The notes under the pieces are model-generated. The model was not told the origin of the DNA. It ran no database searches and saw only the letters and a program-made list of their open reading frames with translations. A stretch of DNA of 64,000 nucleotides from positions 372,001-436,000 of the forward strand of contig NZ_CAMTTF010000003.1 of assembly GCF_947077765.1 (NCBI RefSeq), given 5' to 3'. A program made the position numbers and the translations under genes. This DNA is from Salinibacter grassmerensis. Lineage in GTDB: Bacteria; Bacteroidota; Rhodothermia; Rhodothermales; Salinibacteraceae. The first letter of the stretch is position 1, and each line of letters begins with the position of its first letter. This document shows, one piece after another, positions 37,076 to 44,993 of this stretch.

Positions 37076-37184
37076 GCCCGGAGGCGTGATGAACGGAGCC
37101 CAAGCAGGTGTGCGCGCCGCCCATTCATCACGCAGCCCACATCCCGATTACGCACCACTCATTCCGCACCACTCATCTGCGACC

Positions 37185-37910
37185 ATGTCCGCCGTCTGGA
37201 CAATTTGCAAGCGCGAGATCAGCGCGTTCTTCGACTCCCTTACCGCGTACGTGCTCCTGGTGATCTTTCTCGGGCTCAGCGGCACGTTTACGTGGCTCTT
37301 CGGACAGGGCGACATCTTCTTCGTTGGGGAGGCGTCCCTCGATGTCTTTTTTCAGGTGTCGTTCTGGACCCTCTTCTTCTTCATCCCCGCGGTGACGATG
37401 GGCATGATTGCCGAGGAGCGCCGCAGCGGCACCCTCGAGCTCCTGGCCACCAAGCCGATCGACGACCTCGAAATCGTGACCGGCAAGTGGCTCGCGGCGT
37501 GGGGACTCGTCGCCATCGCCCTCGCCTTCACGCTGCCCTACTACGTCACCGTGGCCCAGCTCGGCCCCATCGACCACGGCGCCACGGTCAGCGGCTACCT
37601 GGGGCTCCTGTTCGTCAGCGCGGTGTACGTGAGCATTGGCCTCTTCGCATCGAGCCTCACGGGGAATCAGATTGTCGCCTTTTTGCTGAGCCTCTTCGTG
37701 GCCGCGTTCCTGCACCTGCTATTCGGGCAGATGGCCGCCATTCTCCCCGGTCCCGTCGCCAACGTCGCCGAGTTCCTGGACCTACAGGGCCACTTTCGCA
37801 CGATGTCGCGGGGCGTGCTGGACGCGGCATCGGTGCTGTACGTGCTGACCCTCACGGGGCTCGGCCTGCTGGGGGCCACGGTGTCCCTGAAGAGCCGACG
37901 CTGGGGCTAA
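37185..37910 (+). CDS. ABC transporter permease, GldF-like (ABC-2 family)
   Basis: 241 residues from the ATG at 37185 (MSAVWTICKREISAFFDSLTAYVLLVIFL), the typical start of this permease type; in-frame upstream sequence is not family-like. Six membrane helices are predicted. TMGMIAEERRSGTLELLATKPIDDLEIVTGKW, in pieces, is the conserved coupling region after helix 2. It pairs with the upstream ATPase and the downstream GldG-type protein. The 109-bp spacer before it contains two copies of CGCACCACTCAT 14 bp apart (37151 and 37165), probably of no consequence. Confidence 0.85.
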   Translation: MSAVWTICKREISAFFDSLTAYVLLVIFLGLSGTFTWLFGQGDIFFVGEASLDVFFQVSFWTLFFFIPAVTMGMIAEERRSGTLELLATKPIDDLEIVTGKWLAAWGLVAIALAFTLPYYVTVAQLGPIDHGATVSGYLGLLFVSAVYVSIGLFASSLTGNQIVAFLLSLFVAAFLHLLFGQMAAILPGPVANVAEFLDLQGHFRTMSRGVLDAASVLYVLTLTGLGLLGATVSLKSRRWG

Positions 37911-37962
37911 CCTTCAGCCTCGCCCTGAATTCAAAACGCGAATCGATCCTCGGTCTTTTCCC

Positions 37963-39552
37963 ATGTCGAACGCATTCGCAGGCTTCCTTGCGAACCGGCG
38001 CGAAGCCCTCCTCCAAGTGCTGCTCATCGCGGGCAGTCTCGTCGCGCTCACCTATACGGCCAGCCAGTTTTTGTGGCGGGCCGACCTCACGGAAAACAAC
38101 CGCTACACCCTTGCGGGCGCGAGCCACGACGTCGCCCAGACCCTGGACGATCCGGTGACGGTCACCGCCTACTTCACGGACGACCTCCCGGCGCGCTTCG
38201 GGCGCACGAAAGAGGAATTTCGGGCACTCCTGCAAGAGTTTCGGGCTGCGTCGGACGGCAATGTGGAGTTTACGTTCGTCAACCCCAACGAGAGCGACGA
38301 CGCGGCGCAGGAGGCCCGGCAGGCCGGCATCCGTCCGGTGACCATCGACGTGCGGGAGCGCAACCAGATGACGCAGAAGCGGGCGTACCTCGGGGCGGTC
38401 TTTCAGTATCAGGACCGGCGCGAGGTGGTGCCGTTCGTCGAGCCGGGGTCGGCGATGGAGTACACCATCGCGAATACCATGCAGAAACTGACCCGCTCGG
38501 AGCGTCCCGTTCTCGGCGTGCTGCAGGGGCACGGGGAGCCAGGGCTCGACGCGATGACCCAGCTCCGAGACGCACTGTCGGGCCGCTACGACGTTCAGAC
38601 GGTTTCGGGCATCGACACCTCCGGGGTTCCGCCCGAGGTGGACGTGCTGCTCGTGGCTCGTCCGCAGGAGAAGCTCTCTGCGGAGGCGGCCCTGGCCGTT
38701 GATCAGTACGTGATGCGCGGCGGGCCGACCCTCTTTGCCCTCAACCGAGCCGAATCCAATATGCGCTTCGGCCAGGCCCGCCCAAAAACGACCGGCCTCG
38801 AACCACTTTTGGAATCCTACGGCCTGCCCATCCGCCCCGACCTCGTGCGCGACCGCAGCGCCAGCGCGGTGCGGGTGCAGCAGCAACGCGGCGGCTTCAA
38901 CGTGGTGAACCAGGTCCGATACCCCTACATTCCCCAGGTCGCCGACTTCTCCTCTCACCCCATCAGTGAGGGGCTTGACCAGGCCGTCTTCCGGTTCGTA
39001 TCGTCGCTGGACACGGCGCGGGCCGACACGACCGCGGACCTGACGGTGCTCGCCCGGTCGTCGGGACAGTCCGCTCGCGCCTCCCTCCCGACCAATATCC
39101 GCCCTCAGCAGGAGTGGACTGTCAGCGACTTTTCAGAGGGGGCCCTGCCGGTCGCCGGCCTGCTGGAGGGCACCTTCGCATCCGCGTTTGCGAGCTCGGA
39201 CACCCTTGCCGTGGAGCGAACCCGGAGCCCAGAGACGCGGCTCATGGTCGTGGGCGACGGCGACTTTCTCGTGAACGGGACCGGGCAGCGACAGCAGCGC
39301 CTGCCCAACGGCAACATCAACCTCGTGGCCAACAGTATCGATTACCTCGCCGGCGACACTGGCCTTCTTGCGCTCCGCACACAGCGGGTTACCAGCCGCC
39401 CCCTCATGCAACTCACCCCCACGACCCAGACGATCCTGAAGTACACGAACGTGCTGCTCCCCCTTCTGCTCGTCATCGGATACGGGCTGGTGCGATACCG
39501 ACGGAATCGAGCCCAACGGCGGCGCTGGAAGGAGGGCGGGCTAGACGCCTGA
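37963..39552 (+). CDS. GldG-like ABC-associated protein (auxiliary substrate-handling component)
   Basis: 529 residues. One membrane helix near the N-terminus (about 17-38), a large periplasmic part, and a second helix near the C-terminus (NVLLPLLLVIGYGLVRYRRNR) are seen. The start of the periplasmic part, FLWRADLTENNRYTLAGASHD, is the family signature (ADLTEDKRYSLS in others), followed by VTVTAYFTDDLPARF and the ABC-type auxiliary domain GEPGLDAMTQLRDAL. It is the third gene of the Gld-like set, 52 bp after the permease. In Flavobacterium GldG is required for gliding; here no gliding motor gene (gldK-N, sprA) is near, so an envelope role separate from gliding is likely. Confidence 0.85.
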   Translation: MSNAFAGFLANRREALLQVLLIAGSLVALTYTASQFLWRADLTENNRYTLAGASHDVAQTLDDPVTVTAYFTDDLPARFGRTKEEFRALLQEFRAASDGNVEFTFVNPNESDDAAQEARQAGIRPVTIDVRERNQMTQKRAYLGAVFQYQDRREVVPFVEPGSAMEYTIANTMQKLTRSERPVLGVLQGHGEPGLDAMTQLRDALSGRYDVQTVSGIDTSGVPPEVDVLLVARPQEKLSAEAALAVDQYVMRGGPTLFALNRAESNMRFGQARPKTTGLEPLLESYGLPIRPDLVRDRSASAVRVQQQRGGFNVVNQVRYPYIPQVADFSSHPISEGLDQAVFRFVSSLDTARADTTADLTVLARSSGQSARASLPTNIRPQQEWTVSDFSEGALPVAGLLEGTFASAFASSDTLAVERTRSPETRLMVVGDGDFLVNGTGQRQQRLPNGNINLVANSIDYLAGDTGLLALRTQRVTSRPLMQLTPTTQTILKYTNVLLPLLLVIGYGLVRYRRNRAQRRRWKEGGLDA

Positions 39553-39613
39553 CGTACTTTGCTGTTCTCGCTCACTGTCGCACGCTGCCCCTGCACTGTT
39601 TGAGACCCTCGGC

Positions 39614-40618
39614 ATGACGAACGCAACCAAGACCCTGGCCCTCTTTTTTGCCGCCACGCTCGTCTTCGCCCTCGCCACCACCTGGGGCGGGGGCACCGCG
39701 TCGAGCGCGGCCTTTCAGGACAAGCTGCTCGCCGTGGACACGAGCGCCGTACAGGCCATCCAGATCGAGCGTCCGAACGGCCCCTCGGTTCGACTGGAGC
39801 GGTCGAGCGGGAACTGGTCGGTGCAGTCCTCCAATGCCTCCACGGCCTACCCGGCCAGTGCGCAGACCGTCCGTCAGACGTTGAACACGCTGCCCTCCCT
39901 AGAGGTCGGCGCGGTGGCGACCCGGCGGCCGGACAAGCATCCCCAGTACGGCGTCGACTCGACCGGCACGGCCGTCACCCTGCTCGGCGCCGCGGACGAG
40001 CCCCTGGGGCGACTCATTGTGGGCCGGACCCGCGTTCGGCAGTCCCAACCCGAGGGCTCGTCCCCAAATCCAGTTCAGCGACGCCGCCGGGGCACGCCCG
40101 TCACGTACGTCCGCACTCCCGACCGGCCGGACGTCTACTCCATCGAGCAATCCCTCCGATCGGTGACGTCCCGAGACGTGGAGGACTGGCGCGACAAGCA
40201 AATTTGGGGCCTCACCCGCGCGGACATTCAGCGGATCGACTTCCGCTACCCCGCCGACAGTTCCTTTGCGATGCAGCGGGTCACCATGAGCGATACGATG
40301 GCGGCCTCAGGCGCGTGGGTGTCGGCGGGCGACACGCTGTCGCAAACCGAGGTCTCGTCGATGCTGCGCGTTCTCTCCTCACCCCAGGCCGACGGCTTCG
40401 CGGAGTCGACCGGGCCCGACGACTTCGGCGAGGCGCTGTACGAGGTGCGTCTTCGCCTAGCGGACGGTGCTCGGCGGTCCATTCGCCTGCGCCCCGCCCC
40501 CGACGCGCAGCGGTACCTCGCCGTAGCCGACAGTCTCCCGTACGTCGTTGAGCTTCAGGCGCCTACATGGGACCAATCGGTTCTTCGGGGCCGCTCGGCC
40601 CTCCTGGATTCCGGTTGA
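39614..40618 (+). CDS. DUF4340 domain protein
   Basis: 334 residues. A single N-terminal hydrophobic helix (TLALFFAATLVFALATTWGG, about 8-27) anchors a periplasmic DUF4340 region: VQAIQIERPNGPSVRLERSSGNW, AVATRRPDKHPQYGVDSTGTAVTLL and SRDVEDWRDKQI as pieces. DUF4340 proteins usually follow GldG-type genes, as here (61 bp), and are thought to belong to the same ABC machine, but the function is unknown. Repeated beta-strand segments of about 100 residues suggest two or three copies of the fold. Confidence 0.82.
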   Translation: MTNATKTLALFFAATLVFALATTWGGGTASSAAFQDKLLAVDTSAVQAIQIERPNGPSVRLERSSGNWSVQSSNASTAYPASAQTVRQTLNTLPSLEVGAVATRRPDKHPQYGVDSTGTAVTLLGAADEPLGRLIVGRTRVRQSQPEGSSPNPVQRRRRGTPVTYVRTPDRPDVYSIEQSLRSVTSRDVEDWRDKQIWGLTRADIQRIDFRYPADSSFAMQRVTMSDTMAASGAWVSAGDTLSQTEVSSMLRVLSSPQADGFAESTGPDDFGEALYEVRLRLADGARRSIRLRPAPDAQRYLAVADSLPYVVELQAPTWDQSVLRGRSALLDSG

Positions 40619-40751
40619 GAAGCACTCTCGTTTGGTCATTCACGAGGGGGGCTTCTTCGGTCGTTTAATCGCTTTGAACCGACGGTGCAACTCCAAGCGG
40701 GGCTTCCTGTTTTCCCATGGCGTGTTGTCCGTCATTCTTCCCTGTGCCTCC

Positions 40752-41588
40752 ATGGCCGCCCCCACGCAATACCGTGCGATTTGGATTTCCGATGTCCACT
40801 TGGGGACCCCGCAGGCCAAGGCCGCCTACCTGCTTGACTTTCTACGCAACCACGATGCCGACCGATACTACCTTCTCGGCGACATCATTGACGGGTGGGC
40901 GCTAAAGCGGTCCTGGTACTGGCCCTCGTCGCACAACGACCTGATCCGGGGCCTGCTCCAGAAGGCCGAGGGCACCAACGTCACCTACATCCCCGGCAAC
41001 CACGACGAGGTGGCGCGCGATTTCCCTGGCCTCCAGCTCGGCGGCATCACCGTTCAGCGGAAGACCCAGCACACCACGGCGGACGGGCGTCGCTTTCTGG
41101 TGGTGCACGGCGACGAGTTTGAGGGGGTCGTGCGCCACTCCAAGTGGATCGAGCTTCTGGGGAGCTGGGCGTACACCGGCGTCCTCGCGGCCGACCGCTG
41201 GTACAACCGTCTGCGACGTCTCCTGGATCTGCCCTACTGGTCCCTCGCCAATTACATAAAGGAGACCCGTCACATCCGACAAGTCATTGCGGAATTCGAG
41301 GAGACGGCCGCGCGGGAGGCAGACGGCGAGGGGTTCGATGGCGTGATTTGCGGCCACATTCACCGGCCCCGAATGCGGGCCGTCACTAACACCCAGTACG
41401 TCAACACCGGCGACTGGATCGAGAACTGTACGGCGTTGGTGGAGCACCGGGACGGGCGGCTCGAACTCCGCCAGTGGATTCCGGACGGGGTGGGCCCGCG
41501 AGGCGCGATCGCGACGGAAGCATCGGCACAGCAGAACGGCACCCCCTCACTGGTCTCGTCCCTCGACACCGACCCACGGGACGGATAG
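40752..41588 (+). CDS. UDP-2,3-diacylglucosamine hydrolase-like metallophosphoesterase
   Basis: 278 residues from the ATG at 40752 (MAAPTQYRAIWISDVHLG). Calcineurin-like metal ligands: SDVHLG, LLGDIIDGW, PGNHDE, VVHGDEFE and CGHIHRPRM. It belongs to the LpxH/YbbF group (COG2908), which removes UMP from UDP-2,3-diacylglucosamine to make lipid X in lipid A synthesis, although Bacteroidota often hold several such paralogues and not all are LpxH. It follows DUF4340 after 133 bp on the same strand and converges with the HMG-CoA lyase gene. An upstream in-frame extension to 40548 overlaps DUF4340 and is not family-like. Confidence 0.8.
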   Translation: MAAPTQYRAIWISDVHLGTPQAKAAYLLDFLRNHDADRYYLLGDIIDGWALKRSWYWPSSHNDLIRGLLQKAEGTNVTYIPGNHDEVARDFPGLQLGGITVQRKTQHTTADGRRFLVVHGDEFEGVVRHSKWIELLGSWAYTGVLAADRWYNRLRRLLDLPYWSLANYIKETRHIRQVIAEFEETAAREADGEGFDGVICGHIHRPRMRAVTNTQYVNTGDWIENCTALVEHRDGRLELRQWIPDGVGPRGAIATEASAQQNGTPSLVSSLDTDPRDG

Positions 41589-41627
41589 CTGTGCTCGGGG
41601 GGCGGCCGTCCACCGATTTCTTGCCCG

Positions 41628-42551
41628 TTATTCGGCGACGGTTTCGGCTCCCTCCGCTCGCTGCAGGAGCCGATGCAGCTTCCCCGGAAACTCCTTGTCC
41701 AGAACCGACTCCACACGGGCCGACGCACGTCCCACCTCATCCCGGTCGACGCCCGTCTCAATCCCGAGTCCGTCGAGTAGATAGGCGGTGTCTTCCGTGG
41801 CGATGTTGCCGGTGGCCCCGTCGATGAACGGGCACCCCCCCATCCCCGCCAGGGACGTGTCGAAGCGCTCCACGCCGCACTGCAGCGCCGCGTAGACGTT
41901 GGCGAGGCCGAGGCCGCGGGTGTCGTGGAGGTGCAGCACAAGGGGCGTGTCGCCGATGACCTTCTGCACGGCCCGGACTCGCTCTTTGATCATTCGGGGA
42001 TGCGCGAGGCCCGTGGAGTCGGCGAGGGACAGCGACTCGACGTTCAGGTCGGCGAAGTGGCGGCTCATGTCCACGACCTGGCCAAGCGGGGTGTCGCCCG
42101 GGGCCTCGTATCCGAATACAGTCTGGAACCCCATCTGCACGTTCAGCCCGTGCTCGTGGGCGTATCGCACCATGTCTTCCGCCTGCGCAACCGCCTCGCC
42201 GACTGTCCGGTTGGCGTTGTCTCGGCTGTGCTGGTCGTGCGTCGCAATCGAGAGGTCCACCTGTGACAGACCAGCCGCGTGGGCGCGCTCCAGCCCTCGC
42301 TGGTTGAGCGCGAGCCCAGTGTACGTCACGTCCTCACGGTCGGGCAGGCGGCTGCACACCTCCTCCGCGTCTTTCATCTGTGGGACCCACTTCGGATGGA
42401 CAAACGAGGTGACCTGGATGCGCGGCAGGCCGGCGTCGGCCAGTGCCGTGATGATGTCGACCTTGCGGTCGGTCGGAATGAACTGCTCCTCAAACTGGAA
42501 GCCATCGCGGGGCCCGACGTCGCAGAGCGCAACGGACTGTGGGAGGGACAT
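41628..42551 (-). CDS. Hydroxymethylglutaryl-CoA lyase family protein
   Basis: 307 residues from the ATG at 42551 (MSLPQSVALCDVGPRDGFQFE), the size of HMG-CoA lyase; sequence further upstream is not family-like. It would split 3-hydroxy-3-methylglutaryl-CoA into acetyl-CoA and acetoacetate in leucine breakdown. Metal-site motifs: DVGPRDGFQ near the start and LHLHDTRGLGLAN. The active-site loop is SLAGMGGCPFIDGATGNIATED with its cysteine. IQVTSFVHPKWVPQMKDAEEV is a further signature. No leucine catabolism gene is adjacent. A related acyl-CoA lyase activity cannot be excluded. Confidence 0.88.
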   Translation of the reverse strand: MSLPQSVALCDVGPRDGFQFEEQFIPTDRKVDIITALADAGLPRIQVTSFVHPKWVPQMKDAEEVCSRLPDREDVTYTGLALNQRGLERAHAAGLSQVDLSIATHDQHSRDNANRTVGEAVAQAEDMVRYAHEHGLNVQMGFQTVFGYEAPGDTPLGQVVDMSRHFADLNVESLSLADSTGLAHPRMIKERVRAVQKVIGDTPLVLHLHDTRGLGLANVYAALQCGVERFDTSLAGMGGCPFIDGATGNIATEDTAYLLDGLGIETGVDRDEVGRASARVESVLDKEFPGKLHRLLQRAEGAETVAE

Positions 42552-42659
42552 GGGGGGACACAACGCTGTGCACGAGAATGAACGGTACTCCAATGCCCCA
42601 GCGCGCCTGAACGTTCGGCCGGACGCTTCCTCTACACAATCAACCCAGAACGACGAAAC

Positions 42660-42689
42660 GCCCGAGGCTCTACGGAGAGAGCCCCGGGC
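42660..42689 (-). terminator. Hairpin terminator of the M16 operon
   Basis: GCCCGAGGCTCT pairs with AGAGCCCCGGGC (one mismatch) around a 6-base loop. On the minus strand it lies 33 bp past the stop of the second M16 gene and is followed by GTTTCGTCG, a weak U-run. An outer pair CGAAACGCC/GGCGTTTCG surrounds it on the plus strand. Confidence 0.55.
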
Positions 42690-42721
42690 GCTTGTGGCGT
42701 TTCGCTTTTTCTCTCGGGGCA

Positions 42722-44932
42722 CTACTGCGACGCACCGCCGCTCGACGAGGAGCCGAGCGTGAAGAGTCCGTCCTTCAGGTCCGCGTTGACATCGAGACTC
42801 TGGATGGTGGCCGTGACGGTGTTCTCACCGTCTCCCGTCGACTGGACCGTCTCGGTCGTGAACGGAAGCCGGACGCCACTGACGTCGCGGAAGTCGGTGA
42901 ACGTCTGGGTTACTTGCACCTGCTGGCCCGTCCGCGGGTTGGTTTGCTTGAGCGTGAGACGCTCCGGCCGCATCGTCTCGGCGCTGAGGTAGAGGGTATA
43001 CTCGGACCCGGCAGGGGGCTTCACGCGAGCCTGCTGGTAGCTCGTACCCCCCACGGTCGTGTCTCCCTGGGCCGTGACCGTCAGGCCGTCGTGGTCCAGG
43101 TTTGCCATGAGGTAGGGAAGACTGCGCCAGAGCTGACCCATGATCTGGCCACGGGCCGACGGCGGGGCGGTGCGGGTCCCCTGCGGGGTTTTCATCTTCA
43201 TGGTCTCGCCGTCGTTGACCACGGTGATGTTGCCCATGGCGGTGCTGACCTCCGTCCGCAATTGATCGGGGAGCCGAACGACGAGCGTGCTCTCAGTTCC
43301 CTTTTGCTTGGTGACGACCCGCATGTTCTGGATCTGGTCGAAGGCCGACCCGCCAAGGGCCTCCTTGGCGCCCGCCATCAGCTTCTGCCCCGCCATCGCA
43401 GCCTCCTCCTCGGCGGCCGTCATCTCGGCCTCGTCCTCGCCGGGGGCCTCGCGGGGAATCGAGATGTCGAGGGTATCGACCGTCCCGTCCTGGCTGAGCG
43501 TAGACAGGTTCTCGCTAAACTGATCGCCGTTCCCGACGACCAGGATATGCGACTCGTCGGGATGGAGGTACGTCTGCGCCGCCGACAGCACATCATTCGG
43601 CGTTACCTCTTCGATGGCCTCCCGGGTCCGCTGCAGAAAGTCGGCGGGATAGTCGTAGTACTCGTAGGTCGCCCGACGCCCCAGAATTTCCCGCTCCGAG
43701 TCGAAGTTGAAGACGAACGAGTTTAGGTAGCTGTCCTTGGCGAGCCCGAGCTCCTCCTCGGTGGGCGGCTCCTCCCGCATCCGCTCCACCTCCGTCATCA
43801 CTGCGTTCGTCGCCTCGACGGTGCTAGCACTCTGGGACGCGACGCCCGCGTAGAAGCGACCCGGCCGGTTGTAGCCCGCCGTGTAGGCCCCGCCGACGGA
43901 ATACGCCAGGCCCTTTTCGCGACGCACCTGCTGAAACAGGCGACCGGAGAAGCCCCCGCTAAGCACCTCGTTCATCATCTGCACCGAGGCGTAGTCGTCA
44001 CTCCGACGGGTCAGCTCCCCCGGGTGCCCCATGCGGATGTTGCTCTGGTTGACGTCGCTTTTCTGAACGAAGTTGACGGAATGGGCGCGCTCGGCATCCG
44101 GCTCCGGCGGGGTCGGCGGCTCAAAGTCGGCCGGGGCCTCCCAGTCTCCGAACTGCTCGCGGAGCTTCTGCTCCATCCGATCGGCCTCGAAGTCGCCCCA
44201 CACGCTCAGGATGACGTTGTTCGGGTGAAAGTACTGGTCGTGAAACTCAACCAGGTCCTGCCGCTCGATCCGATCCACCGTGTACAGTTCCGGGGTGCGG
44301 GCGTACGGACTGTCGTCCCCGTACAGGACCTTGTCGAACTCCCGCCCCACAATGGAGCTGGCGTTGTCGTTCCGGCGCGAGATGCCCGACTTGACCTGGC
44401 TCTTGGCCTGCTGCAGCCGATCCTCCGCGAAGGCGGGGCGGCGGAGCACCTCGGCGAACACGGGAAGGACCGTGTCGACGTGGTCGGCGAGGGTGGACAT
44501 GTAGGCCGACCCGGAGGTCTCACCGATGCTGGTCTCAACGGTGGCCGCGATGTTTTCGAGGACTGTGTTCAGGCTGTCCGGCGCCATCGATTCGGTTCCA
44601 CCGGTCCGCATGACGGTTCCTGTGATGGAGGCAAGGCCCCGCTTCTCGGCGGGCTCGTAGACGGAACCCACCCCGACCTGGGCCGCTGCGTTTACCTGAG
44701 GCAGCTCAGGGTCCTCCAGCAGAAAGACGATCATGCCGTTGTCAAGCTCTACACGCTCCGGCTCCGGAACCTCGAAGTCGCGAAGCTCCGGGTACGTAAG
44801 CTCCGTCACATCGTAGTCGGCCGTCTGGATGTCCATCTCTTGGGCCGAGGCCGAGTGCACAGCCCCCAGTCCCATCAAGAGGAGACCCAGGGCCATCACG
44901 GACAGCAGACGAGAAGGCGAAAAGCGATCCAT
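42722..44932 (-). CDS. M16-type peptidase partner subunit lacking the zinc motif, with LolA-like C-terminal domain
   Basis: 736 residues. A signal peptide ends SASAQ (about residue 31). Residues about 55-500 are the M16 pair of domains, but where active members have HxxEH this protein has SITGT (about 102-106, in EKRGLASITGTVMRTGG). The R/Y region used for substrate binding is kept (SGRLFQQVRREKGLAYSVGGAYTAG). Such inactive subunits pair with an active one as in mitochondrial processing peptidase and bacterial two-subunit M16B enzymes. Residues about 540-736 form an extra beta-rich domain (MKTPQGTR, YTLYLSAETMRPERLTLKQ, VSGVRLPFTTET) resembling LolA/outer-membrane lipoprotein-sorting folds. 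It is 61 bp after the active subunit gene on the same strand. Likely periplasmic. Confidence 0.85.
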   Translation of the reverse strand: MDRFSPSRLLSVMALGLLLMGLGAVHSASAQEMDIQTADYDVTELTYPELRDFEVPEPERVELDNGMIVFLLEDPELPQVNAAAQVGVGSVYEPAEKRGLASITGTVMRTGGTESMAPDSLNTVLENIAATVETSIGETSGSAYMSTLADHVDTVLPVFAEVLRRPAFAEDRLQQAKSQVKSGISRRNDNASSIVGREFDKVLYGDDSPYARTPELYTVDRIERQDLVEFHDQYFHPNNVILSVWGDFEADRMEQKLREQFGDWEAPADFEPPTPPEPDAERAHSVNFVQKSDVNQSNIRMGHPGELTRRSDDYASVQMMNEVLSGGFSGRLFQQVRREKGLAYSVGGAYTAGYNRPGRFYAGVASQSASTVEATNAVMTEVERMREEPPTEEELGLAKDSYLNSFVFNFDSEREILGRRATYEYYDYPADFLQRTREAIEEVTPNDVLSAAQTYLHPDESHILVVGNGDQFSENLSTLSQDGTVDTLDISIPREAPGEDEAEMTAAEEEAAMAGQKLMAGAKEALGGSAFDQIQNMRVVTKQKGTESTLVVRLPDQLRTEVSTAMGNITVVNDGETMKMKTPQGTRTAPPSARGQIMGQLWRSLPYLMANLDHDGLTVTAQGDTTVGGTSYQQARVKPPAGSEYTLYLSAETMRPERLTLKQTNPRTGQQVQVTQTFTDFRDVSGVRLPFTTETVQSTGDGENTVTATIQSLDVNADLKDGLFTLGSSSSGGASQ

Positions 44933-44993
44933 TGTACAAAGGGATTCTGGTCAGCGGGAGATACCAAAAGGGATGCGGAGGCAACAGGACGCG

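Noticed and set aside
37151-37176. Two copies of CGCACCACTCAT with 14-bp spacing before the GldF-like gene
   Set aside because: Too short and only two units; no sign of binding-site symmetry or a CRISPR-like spacer.
42660-42720. Outer plus-strand inverted repeat with CTTTTTC read as a plus-strand terminator
   Set aside because: No plus-strand gene ends here; the minus-strand hairpin serving the M16 operon explains it better.
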